This document shows positions 1-7,294 of a DNA stretch of 64,000 nt, in pieces (position 1 is the stretch's first letter; each line of letters starts with the position of its first letter). The notes beneath the pieces were generated by a model, which saw only the letters and a program-made list of their open reading frames with translations, was not told the DNA's origin and did not search any database. The translations under genes and the position numbers were made by a program. The stretch comes from Caldilinea sp. CFX5 (GTDB lineage: Bacteria; Chloroflexota; Anaerolineae; Caldilineales; Caldilineaceae). The stretch spans positions 124,001 through 188,000 of the forward strand of contig QWII01000046.1 of the NCBI GenBank assembly GCA_021405325.1, written 5' to 3'.

Positions 1-362
1 GCCTCTTCCTGTTGGACAGCCACCGCTTCCGGGTTTTCGGCCTCCGGCGTGCTGATCAACTCGGCCATGTCGTTCAACGGCACGACTTTGGGCGTCGCCA
101 GTTGTAACTTGTTCAGGCAGAGATTAACCGCCACCGTGCGCAGCCACGGCCCAAAGGGGCGACCGGCGTCGTAGGTGTGCAGCCGTTCATACGCGCGGAT
201 AAACGCCTCCTGCGCCATATCTTCCGCCTCCTGCGCGGTCCCCATCATGCGATAGCAAACGTTAAAGACCCCCGTCTGATGGCGCTGGACAAGGTAGCCA
301 AAGGCGTTCGCGTCACCGGCAAGGGTGCGCACAATCAGATCGTGATCCGTGGCGTTACGCAT
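1..362 (-). CDS. ECF RNA polymerase sigma factor, 3' end cut by window edge
   Basis: Reading the minus strand from the ATG at 362 gives about 120 residues that stay open to the window edge, so only the N-terminal part is present. It begins MRNATDHDLIVRTLAGD and continues with a sigma-70 region 2 signature (residues about 20-85), including AEDMAQEAFIRAYERL, the core-binding and -10 recognition helices of ECF factors, and then RPFGPWLRTVAVNLCLN. An in-frame TAA lies three codons upstream of the ATG, which fixes the start; no good Shine-Dalgarno is visible. Region 4 must lie beyond base 1. It would direct RNA polymerase to a small regulon. Its anti-sigma partner, if any, would be outside the window. 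Family assignment is firm; the regulon is unknown. Confidence 0.88.
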   Translation of the reverse strand, partial: MRNATDHDLIVRTLAGDANAFGYLVQRHQTGVFNVCYRMMGTAQEAEDMAQEAFIRAYERLHTYDAGRPFGPWLRTVAVNLCLNKLQLATPKVVPLNDMAELISTPEAENPEAVAVQQEE

Positions 363-470
363 AGCTACTTATAGTACAAGCTGGCGCGCCGAAAAGTTGC
401 ATGATTTTGTGTGAAGATTTTTGTGGGGTGAGCAAAGTGCAAAGCGTGTTCCTGGGCGGGTCGGCAATGG

Positions 471-1073
471 GTGAGGAACATTGTGGTAATTAGCCGTGGC
501 GACCCATACGGTCATCCGGTCAACGCTGATTTATCGTCCGCCCAAATGGGGAAAATAGTGTTCGCCCAGGACACGGGCCACCAATTCACCGCGGCTATGC
601 ACCCCAGCAAGATCCTGCGCTTTGACTTTGCCGTGCACCCGCAAGGCGCCTTACCGGTGCGTCACCTGCATCCTCGCCAGGAGGAGACCTTCGCCATGAA
701 AGCGGGCAGCTTAAAGGTGGAAGTGAATGGACAGACGCACCACTTGCGCGCCGGGGAAAGCCTCACCATTCCGCGTGGCGTTCCCCATCAGTGGTGGAAT
801 GTGGGCGAGGAAGAAGCAAAGCTAACCGTAACCTTTACCCCGGCGTTCAACACCGAAACCTTTTTAGAGCAATTCTTTGGTCTCTGTAACAGTGGCAAAA
901 CCAGCGCCGACGGCACCCCGCACTTTTTGCAATTGATGGCGATGGTCAACGCGTATGAACTCTATGTGGCGGGACCCCCGCTCTTTATTCAAAAGCCGAT
1001 AGGCGTAGTTGTCGGTGGGCTTGCGCGCCTGGCGGGTCTAAAGAAATTCTACCCGGAGTTTAGCACCGTGTAA
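471..1073 (+). CDS. Cupin-domain protein with rearranged N-terminus
   Basis: Single-domain cupin, a small beta-barrel that usually binds a metal. Both cupin motifs are complete: motif 1 is G-x5-HLH-x4-E-x6-G (around GALPVRHLHPRQEE) and motif 2 is GESLTIPRGVPHQWWN. From base 606 it is nearly identical to the cupin at 4553-5101 (about 10 differences in roughly 153 residues). The first 45 or so codons are unrelated: bases 531-604 are the 3' end of a luxR-type gene read antisense. The natural start has been lost. The frame opens at a GTG (471), with ATGs at 545 and 597 as alternatives, none with a convincing ribosome binding site. It may be a silent copy. Substrate unknown. Confidence 0.6.
   Translation: MRNIVVISRGDPYGHPVNADLSSAQMGKIVFAQDTGHQFTAAMHPSKILRFDFAVHPQGALPVRHLHPRQEETFAMKAGSLKVEVNGQTHHLRAGESLTIPRGVPHQWWNVGEEEAKLTVTFTPAFNTETFLEQFFGLCNSGKTSADGTPHFLQLMAMVNAYELYVAGPPLFIQKPIGVVVGGLARLAGLKKFYPEFSTV
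531..604 (-). pseudogene. 3'-terminal remnant of a luxR-type regulator gene
   Basis: These 74 bases match, with only a few substitutions, the last codons of the LuxR regulator at 3126-4250 (its C-terminal GEHYFPHLGG region). The match stops abruptly at about 604, where cupin sequence begins. It is a deletion scar: about 1.43 kb present in the other copy (roughly 3204-4636) is missing here. Confidence 0.75.
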
Positions 1074-1113
1074 GCGCTGTGTTATCGCCATCGTCGGCGA
1101 TCTTGGCAGCGCC

Positions 1114-1141
1114 ATCAAGCGAACCCGCAAGTTCGCTTGAT
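1114..1141. terminator. Perfect 11-bp hairpin between convergent cupin and ATPase genes
   Basis: The arms ATCAAGCGAAC and GTTCGCTTGAT pair perfectly around the 6-nt loop CCGCAA. The hairpin lies 40 bases after the cupin stop and its right arm reaches the stop codon of the convergent ATPase gene, so it could serve both strands. There is no long T-tract. The paralogous hairpin at 5142-5169 has the same position and size, with three compensated base-pair changes. Confidence 0.6.
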
Positions 1142-2886
1142 CACGCTTCGGCCAGCCATTCATAGTTGATCTGCTCGGCGGTAGCGATCCCGGCTTGGGT
1201 GCAAAAGGCGAGTGCCTCTGCCGTGAAACCGCCTAGCGAGAGGAAGGCGGGCAAGATGGTCTGCCCGCCTTCCTGGGCGGCATAGGCTACGGCCTTGTCG
1301 CGCAGATCCTCAACATCGGTAAGATTGGTTTTCTCCTGGCGTTTGCGCACCTCGACCAGTACGATCCGGTTATCGCTGCTCTGTGCCAGTACGTCGATTT
1401 CATTATCCTTGCTGTCAGGACGTTGAAACTTGACCCGCTCGCGCACATCGACTAGATGCAACGGTGCATCATCTTTGACGCCTTGGAAATAGGCCGAGAG
1501 GCGGAAGCGTTTGCGGCTGCGAAACTCGGTGGCGAGCAGGTTCTCGGCCAGTTTGCCGGCCAGGTGGTTGAGCATCCCCTGTAACTGGCGCTTTTCGTGG
1601 CGCAGCTTGGCGATCTGTTCGTGAAATTCCTGCTTGAAATCGGGGGCAAATTCGTTGATCTCTTTCTCAAAGCGGTTACGCAAGATCAAGTTGAGCGTGC
1701 CATCCTGCAAGCCGCCAAAGTCAATATCGGCCGTGCCTTGTTCCAGCAAATCGGCATCCACCAGCGTGAGCAGCTTGCGGTGAATCTCGTTAATCTCCAG
1801 GTCGAGTTGTAGTTCCTTTTTCAATTCCTTCGGCGTCCAATAGCGATCATTGTGTTGATTGAGGAAGAGTAGCAGGTTTTTGGCATGTTGGTCATTGACC
1901 CGCTGCAAGGTGCTGTCGATATACTCGCGCCAGGTCTGCCACATCTCCGATTTGCGACTTTGCAGTTCATAGTTGACGGCTTCGATCACACCCGCTTCCG
2001 TTGTGAGGTCGCGCCCGGCAAATTGACTCTGCAAAACGCAAGAGATGAAGAACGGATCCGCCATACACAGTTGGTTGATTTGAGCGGCGGTCGCGTTGGT
2101 AACGGGGCTGTTGTAGACGTTGGCATAGCGATAGACGGCCTCTAAGCCTTCCTCCGGTGTCAGATAGGGCGAGAAATTGATGGGCGTTAACCGTCCTGCT
2201 TCTAGGTATTTGCCCATGATCCTGAGCATCCACCCCACATACGAGCCAGTGACCAACATCGGCGCATACTTTGACTCGGAGGGCGAGTGGAAGCTGCCCG
2301 CCATATCTTCGTCTAGCGCACTAAGACACGCTTCGTCACGGTAAATGTACTGGGTGATATTCTGGAACTCGTCCAACATCACCAATACCCGTTGATCATA
2401 AACCGTCGCCATGCGGTGGGGGCCAGTATAGGCAGTGTACCACATGGAATCATACAAGTGTTGTTCTTTGTTCTTCTGCAAGGCATCGACATCGGCCACG
2501 AGTACGCGATTGCCGGACGAAAGGCCATAGGCGCGGATTTCTTCTAACGACAAGGGCTGTCGCACCAGCGCCTCATCCCGTTCACAGAACGAGATGTATT
2601 GGGTGGCAAAGGTGGCATAGTAGTGAATGGCAAAATTGGGATACCACCATTTGCTGTCACCGATGTCCAAATAAAAGGGGATCACCCCGGCGTTTTCACT
2701 CCACACCTTGTTAAACAGGCGTTGGACAAAAGCCGTCTTGCCGCTCTTGCGCCGCGCCAGAATTACGCGCGATTTAGAGATGCGGCGCGGAATGCCTTGC
2801 ACCCACTGGTCAAAGTTGGCAAACTCCTGCTCGCGCCCAACCAGCAGTTCTGGCACGCCGATCTTTTCGGGTAGTGGGTATTGCAT
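1141..2886 (-). CDS. AAA family ATPase with C-terminal PD-(D/E)XK-like nuclease domain
   Basis: About 581 residues. The start at 2886 (MQYPLPEKIG) is preferred over upstream codons because GGGAG lies 8 bases before it. The protein has GREQEF followed by a Walker-A-like ARRKSGKT (residues about 44-51; the usual first Gly is Ala) and Walker B VLVMLDEFQ (about 168-175). The middle region resembles the winged-helix part of archaeal-type AAA/DUF234 ATPases. A C-terminal stretch (about 496-520) with NEIDVLA and VLVEVRK resembles a PD-(D/E)XK core. Such ATPase-nuclease fusions are common in accessory DNA and of mostly unknown role; a link to mobile elements or defence is inference. A truncated paralogue lies at 5169-5383. 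It is convergent with the cupin gene. Confidence 0.75.
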   Translation of the reverse strand: MQYPLPEKIGVPELLVGREQEFANFDQWVQGIPRRISKSRVILARRKSGKTAFVQRLFNKVWSENAGVIPFYLDIGDSKWWYPNFAIHYYATFATQYISFCERDEALVRQPLSLEEIRAYGLSSGNRVLVADVDALQKNKEQHLYDSMWYTAYTGPHRMATVYDQRVLVMLDEFQNITQYIYRDEACLSALDEDMAGSFHSPSESKYAPMLVTGSYVGWMLRIMGKYLEAGRLTPINFSPYLTPEEGLEAVYRYANVYNSPVTNATAAQINQLCMADPFFISCVLQSQFAGRDLTTEAGVIEAVNYELQSRKSEMWQTWREYIDSTLQRVNDQHAKNLLLFLNQHNDRYWTPKELKKELQLDLEINEIHRKLLTLVDADLLEQGTADIDFGGLQDGTLNLILRNRFEKEINEFAPDFKQEFHEQIAKLRHEKRQLQGMLNHLAGKLAENLLATEFRSRKRFRLSAYFQGVKDDAPLHLVDVRERVKFQRPDSKDNEIDVLAQSSDNRIVLVEVRKRQEKTNLTDVEDLRDKAVAYAAQEGGQTILPAFLSLGGFTAEALAFCTQAGIATAEQINYEWLAEA

Positions 2887-3029
2887 GGCGCTGCTCCCTT
2901 TTTCCTTGTCACCGATCATCTCATTACTATCGAACCGTCTCCTGCCATTGTACCACAACTCGGTTGCACAGATAGCTTCGCTCCTGGCCCAATCGCGGTT
3001 AGCGGAATGTCATGTTTGGGAAATTGAGC

Positions 3030-3085
3030 ATGGGTGGTCATTGTGGCTGGCCCTCACGCTTTGGCAAGAGCGACTTGGCCGTTGA
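3030..3085 (+). pseudogene. 3' remnant of a membrane-protein gene like that at 6516-7181
   Basis: A run of about 45 bases here (encoding GWSLWLALTLWQE in the + frame) matches bases about 7098-7141, the 3' end of the membrane-protein gene at 6516. Upstream of 3027 the sequence instead matches 5460-5529. The join therefore marks a deletion of about 1.56 kb relative to the downstream copy, and shows that the ancestral duplication extended at least through the membrane-protein gene. Confidence 0.6.
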
Positions 3086-3125
3086 GGTTATTACCGGGTT
3101 GATCAGCGGGATCAGGTATAGTGCG

Positions 3126-4250
3126 TTAGCGTCCACCCAAGTGGGGAAAATAGTGTTCGCCCAGGACACGCGCCACCAATTCACCGCGACTATGCACCCC
3201 GACCTTGCGAAAGAGCGCCTTGAGATGATCCTGCACTGTGTGGGTGGAGACTTGCAGGCTAACCGCCATCTCTTTGGCGACTGCTCCTTTAATGACAAGC
3301 TGTAGCACCTCGCGTTCGCGCGAGGTAAGGTCATAGGCCAGCATGAGGAGTTGGGCGATTTGTGAGCTTTGGGCAGCTTCCAGAATGATGGCGGTCTCGC
3401 CCGGCGCGCTCGCAGGCGCGGCGTCGGGATGGATCAGGTGCGAACCATGTAACATGAGCCACCGACCAGCACGCGTGCGCACCCGCAGATGGGCTTGGAG
3501 TGGCATGGCCGATGTGCTGTCGCTATTGGCGCGGGCAATGGCCTGGGCGCGCATGGCGACCTCATAAATGGGCGCGGGTAGACGCGCCAGGTCAAGCCGG
3601 TGATTCGGCTCCAGCAACTCGGTCAACCACGCCTCCGCCGCCTGATTCATCAGTTGCACTTGCCGCTCTTTGTCAAAAACCAGCAAGCCAGGGCCTGAAC
3701 TGTCAACGGTGACCGCCGACTGTTCGCCTAACAACGCCAGCCTGAACCCTTCCGCTAAGGTGGCCGACAACTGGGCCAAAACGCGGCTTTCGGCCAGCGT
3801 AAAATCGGGAGAATCAGGATTGCGCAACAACGTTACGCCGCCCCAACAGGCGTGATCAGCGACAAAAGCGGCGCGCAATTCGTGGGCAAAGCCGGCGCGG
3901 GTCAACACCGCCCGAAAGCGGGGGCTGTGGTTGGGCGCGCCATGGGTGCTGTCGCTGAGGATGCCGACGGGGTTGTGGTTGCGCGCCAACTGACTGAATT
4001 TGTTGACATCGTCAATCAGATATTCGTTTTCCGCCACTGGCGCAAAGGCAAAATCGGGAATGCCCTGTGAAACCTCACTCGTGATCAAGAGCGTGTCAGG
4101 GTCAATCGTCCCCCAGCAACAGCCATCAAATGGGACCAGTTGGCGCAAACGTTGCATCACCGTGCGCCGTAGCGTCACCGAATCGAGGCCGTTGTAACAA
4201 AGCTGTCGGATCTCCTGCTCAACCTGTTTTGCCATAAATGACGATGGCAT
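3126..4250 (-). CDS. LuxR-family transcriptional regulator
   Basis: A 374-residue regulator starting at MPSSFMAKQVEQEIRQ; the ATG at 4250 is preceded by GGGAGGGG, and earlier in-frame codons lack a site. The N-terminal 200 residues look like a GAF-type sensory region, followed by a PAS-like stretch (about residues 195-290: GLLVFDKERQVQLMNQAAEAWL). The last 65 residues form a classic LuxR/GerE helix-turn-helix (LTSREREVLQLVIKG, then VSTHTVQDHLKALFRKVGV). It should bind DNA in response to an unidentified signal. It is divergent from the cupin gene at 4553 and shares a 302-bp region with it, so that cupin is a plausible target. Only its 3' end survives in the other duplicate (531-604). Confidence 0.82.
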   Translation of the reverse strand: MPSSFMAKQVEQEIRQLCYNGLDSVTLRRTVMQRLRQLVPFDGCCWGTIDPDTLLITSEVSQGIPDFAFAPVAENEYLIDDVNKFSQLARNHNPVGILSDSTHGAPNHSPRFRAVLTRAGFAHELRAAFVADHACWGGVTLLRNPDSPDFTLAESRVLAQLSATLAEGFRLALLGEQSAVTVDSSGPGLLVFDKERQVQLMNQAAEAWLTELLEPNHRLDLARLPAPIYEVAMRAQAIARANSDSTSAMPLQAHLRVRTRAGRWLMLHGSHLIHPDAAPASAPGETAIILEAAQSSQIAQLLMLAYDLTSREREVLQLVIKGAVAKEMAVSLQVSTHTVQDHLKALFRKVGVHSRGELVARVLGEHYFPHLGGR

Positions 4251-4552
4251 GACCCCTCCCCTTGCCGGCACGATAAAAATTCCCCCAGTTGGGGATAAAA
4301 AGAACCCCCAATTTAGGGGATAGATTTTGGCCCTTTTGCGCCCTACAATTATACCGATAAAGCTGACCAACCCCAAGCAGGGTACATGGTTAGCAACCAA
4401 ACAACAAAGCATAGCCGCGCCTGCCCACTACCGATGAACCTACAGTCAGCCGACCGCAACGCAACAAGAATTGTCATCGACTGACTCTGGATGACGCGAC
4501 TCTGGACTCTGGACTTTGGACTCTGGACTATCAATGAATAGGAGAAAAGACA
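4251..4552. promoter_or_regulatory. Divergent luxR/cupin intergenic region with operator-like inverted repeats
   Basis: A 302-bp region between two divergent starts. Close to the luxR start are two adjacent inverted repeats, TCCCCcAGTTGGGGA (4281-4295) and an imperfect CCCCCAATTTAGGGG (4305-4320), spaced about one helical turn and a half apart, as expected for a dimeric regulator site. Close to the cupin gene (4484-4533) is a run of GACTCTGGA direct repeats also seen in inverted form at 31261-31335. Autoregulation is inference. Confidence 0.35.
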
Positions 4553-5101
4553 ATGGCGATGATTGGAAAATCCATCGAAAACAAGATCACAGGCGAGAAG
4601 ATCACTTGGGTGGAAACAGCGCAAAAGAGCCAGGGCAAGATCCTGCGCTTTGACTTTGCTGTGCGCGCCCAAGGCGCCTTACCGGTGCGTCACCTGCACC
4701 CTCGCCAGGAGGAGACCTTTGCCATGAAAGCGGGCAGCTTAAAGGTGGAAGTGAATGGACAGACGCACCACTTGCGCTCTGGGGAAAGTCTTACCATTCC
4801 GCGTGGCGCGCCCCATCAGTGGTGGAATGTGGGCGCAGAAGAAGCCAAGCTAACCGTAACCTTTACCCCGGCGCTCAACACCGAAACCTTTTTAGAGCAA
4901 TTCTTTGGTCTCTGTAACAGTGGCAAAACCAGCGCCGATGGCACCCCGCACTTTTTGCAATTGATGGCGATGGTCAACGAGTATGAACTCTACGTGGCCG
5001 GACCCCCGCTCTTTATTCAAAAGCTGATGGGGGTGGTTGTCGGTGGGCTGGCGCGCCTGGCCGGTCTAAAGAAATTCTACCCGGAGTTTAGCACCGCGTA
5101 A
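4553..5101 (+). CDS. Cupin-domain protein (intact copy)
   Basis: A 182-residue single-domain cupin, start supported by AGGAG eight bases upstream. Residues 1-28 (MAMIGKSIENKITGEKITWVE) are the native N-terminus that its paralogue at 471-1073 has lost. Motif 1 (G-x5-HLH-x4-E-x6-G) and motif 2 (G-x5-P-x-G-x2-H-x3-N) are both complete, giving the three His and one Glu of a metal-binding cupin. The C-terminal 70 residues include a hydrophobic VVGGLARLAGLKKFYPEF tail that could touch a membrane. It is divergent from the LuxR gene and convergent with an ATPase remnant. Possible roles are sensing or modifying a small molecule; substrate not deducible. Confidence 0.8.
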   Translation: MAMIGKSIENKITGEKITWVETAQKSQGKILRFDFAVRAQGALPVRHLHPRQEETFAMKAGSLKVEVNGQTHHLRSGESLTIPRGAPHQWWNVGAEEAKLTVTFTPALNTETFLEQFFGLCNSGKTSADGTPHFLQLMAMVNEYELYVAGPPLFIQKLMGVVVGGLARLAGLKKFYPEFSTA

Positions 5102-5141
5102 GCAACGCGTTATCGTCACCGTCGGCACTCTTGGCAGCGCC

Positions 5142-5169
5142 ATCGTGCGAACCTGAAAGTTCGCACGAT
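5142..5169. terminator. Perfect 11-bp hairpin, second copy
   Basis: Arms ATCGTGCGAAC and GTTCGCACGAT around the loop CTGAAA. Same position after the cupin stop as the hairpin at 1114-1141. Three stem base pairs differ between the two copies, and each change is matched on the opposite arm. Confidence 0.6.
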
Positions 5170-5383
5170 CACGGTTCGACCAACCATTAATAGTTGATCT
5201 GCTTTGGTTAAACAGGCGTTGGACAAAAGCTGTCTTGCTGCTCTTGTGCCGCGCCAGGATCACCCGCGATTTGGAGATGCGGCGCGGAATGCCCTTTACC
5301 CATTGATTAAAGTTGACAAACTCCTGCTCGCGCCCCACCAGCAGTTCCGGCACGCCGATCTTTTCGGGTAGTGGATATTGCAT
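5169..5383 (-). pseudogene. Internally deleted copy of the AAA ATPase/nuclease gene
   Basis: The start (CAT at 5381-5383) and the first 57 or so codons are close to those of the gene at 1141-2886 (MQYPLPEKIG, GREQEF, IPRRISKS), with the Walker A already degraded to ARHKSSKT. At about 5211 the sequence jumps to the last dozen codons of the intact copy, skipping about 1.52 kb. The join leaves the tail out of frame. Nothing functional is expected from it. Confidence 0.85.
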
Positions 5384-5645
5384 GGCGTTGCTCCCTTTTT
5401 CCTTATCACCGATCATCGCGTTACTATCGAACCGTCTCCTGCCATTGTACCACAACTCGGTTGCATAGATCGCTTTGCCGCCGACCTGATAGCGGTTAGC
5501 GGAACGTCATCTTTGGGAAATTGAGCAAAAGATGAGCAGCTTTTGAACTGGTTTGCTGGCGCTGGTCAATGGTAAACTCATGATCAATCTTTGTCATCAT
5601 ATCCGGTTGGTTTTCATAGGCTTTTTTCGCTTGCAAGGAGAAAAT

Positions 5646-6479
5646 ATGCTTACTGAAGCTGTATCACCAGCGTTTGCCGCCCAACTTGAGCTTTGTGAAG
5701 TGAATGCGTGGCGCGACATGTACGCCGCCATGCCCGCTGACTTTGCGCATCAGTTCGGGCTGGAAATTAGACAAGTGCAGCAGGTTACGCTGACCCGCTG
5801 CCGACAAATTCCCTTTGTCCACTTCAACTGCGTCAAAAATTTAGGCATGAACACGCCGGCTAATGAGGCATTGGTCGATGAATTGATTGCCATCTATCGC
5901 GCAGCGGATGTGCAGAGCTTCACCTTCTATCACATTCCCCATTGTCAGCCGCCGGCCTTGCGTGAGTGGTTCGAGGAGCGCGGCTTTCATGCGCAAGGGG
6001 GGTGGGATCGCATTTATCGCAACAACGTTGACTTGGATCAAGCGCGTGTTCAGCCAAACGAAGATTTCGTCGTGGAAAAGGTGACAAAGGCCACCGGCGC
6101 GGAATGGGCCGGCTATATCGACACCATTTATGGCTTGCCCACCACGCCCTGGTTGCTGGCGCTGGTGGGGCGACCCGGCTGGCATCATTACCTGTTGCGC
6201 AAAGGCGCGGAAATTGTGGCGGTGCGCACCATGTATCTTCACACTGACGGCATGGCCTGGCTGGGTATTGATGCCCCTGTCCCTGGTCTGATGGCTCCAT
6301 CCTATGAGTTAGATCTACAACTATGCCGGGCGATTGTGCTGGAGGGGATCGCATTGGGTGCACGTTACTTCGTCGGCGACATCGAAGCGCCAACGCCCCA
6401 AATGGACACACCGGCCTATCACAATTTTGCCGCTCTGGGGTTTCAGCGGCCTTATTTCCGTAGTCATTACACCTGCTAG
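5646..6479 (+). CDS. GNAT-like acetyltransferase
   Basis: 277 residues from the ATG at 5646 (MLTEAVSPAFAAQLELCEVN), preceded by AAGGAG; an upstream in-frame start has no ribosome binding site. The fold looks like two tandem GNAT-like halves: an N-terminal half with WFEERGFHAQGGWDRIYR, typical of the end of an acetyltransferase domain, and a C-terminal half with a conserved-looking VAVRTMYLHTDGMAWLG strand and a final NFAALGFQRPYFRSHY. It would transfer an acyl group from acyl-CoA to an unknown amine. It is 36 bases ahead of the membrane-protein gene and probably co-transcribed. This is the surviving copy of a duplicated block. Confidence 0.65.
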   Translation: MLTEAVSPAFAAQLELCEVNAWRDMYAAMPADFAHQFGLEIRQVQQVTLTRCRQIPFVHFNCVKNLGMNTPANEALVDELIAIYRAADVQSFTFYHIPHCQPPALREWFEERGFHAQGGWDRIYRNNVDLDQARVQPNEDFVVEKVTKATGAEWAGYIDTIYGLPTTPWLLALVGRPGWHHYLLRKGAEIVAVRTMYLHTDGMAWLGIDAPVPGLMAPSYELDLQLCRAIVLEGIALGARYFVGDIEAPTPQMDTPAYHNFAALGFQRPYFRSHYTC

Positions 6480-6515
6480 GGTGAACCAATCGCGGGCGCA
6501 AGGAGGGAGGCACGT

Positions 6516-7181
6516 ATGCAACAATCAAATCAACTCGGCATCTACGGCGCTCTCCTGTTAGCGCTTTGCCTCATCGGTTATGCGATCTATGAACTGATCC
6601 TCTATCCAAATGCTGGCTTTCCGACCACGGATTTTGCCGTGATTGTGGCGGGCGCCGATACGCTGCGTGTCGGTCACTGGCTTAAATTTGGCTATGCCCT
6701 CAGTATCGCCTTGTTGACGACCAGCGTCCAGCCGCGCTTACAACGCGCCGCGCCAGCCTTGGCGCAACTTGGTTTACTGGCGGGCGCGAGCGCGCTGATC
6801 CTCTTTCTCGCCAGCGGTCATATCGGGCTGCGCATTCTCGCCACCGCCGAGGCGACCTTTGCCACCAATCCCGCCGAAGCGATCGCCACGATCCTGCTCC
6901 GCACCGTGACCTTGGCGCTCTTTGACGCTGCCGGCTTTGCCGTGGGCTGGTATCTGCTGTTGTTTGCCATTGGTGGGGTAGGGTATGGGGTGGCGCCGCG
7001 TCTGCTTTCCTGGGTGGGCAGCGGGATCGGCCTCTTGTTTATCCTGGCGCGCTTTTTGAGCAATGAGTTGGCGTTGATTGCGCCACTTGCCACGATTGGT
7101 TGGTCGCTGTGGCTGGCCCTCACGCTGTGGCAAGAGCAACGTGTAATGACCGCACCATTTTCACCGAGAAACGAATCATGA
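6516..7181 (+). CDS. Integral membrane protein, unknown function
   Basis: 221 residues, start MQQSNQLGIYGALLL supported by AAGGAGGGAGG nearby. It has about six or seven predicted transmembrane helices: residues 8-28, 47-67, 78-100, 122-140, 145-165 and 170-205. The pattern resembles DUF4386-type membrane proteins, but no catalytic residues stand out, so I do not assign a function. The last helix (IGWSLWLALTLWQE) has a stray duplicate at 3030-3085. Confidence 0.7.
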   Translation: MQQSNQLGIYGALLLALCLIGYAIYELILYPNAGFPTTDFAVIVAGADTLRVGHWLKFGYALSIALLTTSVQPRLQRAAPALAQLGLLAGASALILFLASGHIGLRILATAEATFATNPAEAIATILLRTVTLALFDAAGFAVGWYLLLFAIGGVGYGVAPRLLSWVGSGIGLLFILARFLSNELALIAPLATIGWSLWLALTLWQEQRVMTAPFSPRNES

Positions 7182-7294
7182 TCGGCCATCCCATGCATGG
7201 GGCGCAACCGGCATTGGTGACGGCGAAGATGCGGTGGATGATAGGGCGATTGCCTAACGATCAGGTTTAATGGCTCGGATGAAAGAAAGCCCTT

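Noticed and set aside
177..374. Short plus-strand open frame at the left edge
   Set aside because: It is antisense to a clear ECF sigma factor reading on the minus strand.
5066..5455. Minus-strand open frame of 129 codons as a real gene
   Set aside because: It is the deletion remnant of the ATPase gene read past the frameshift join, overlapping the cupin 3' end.
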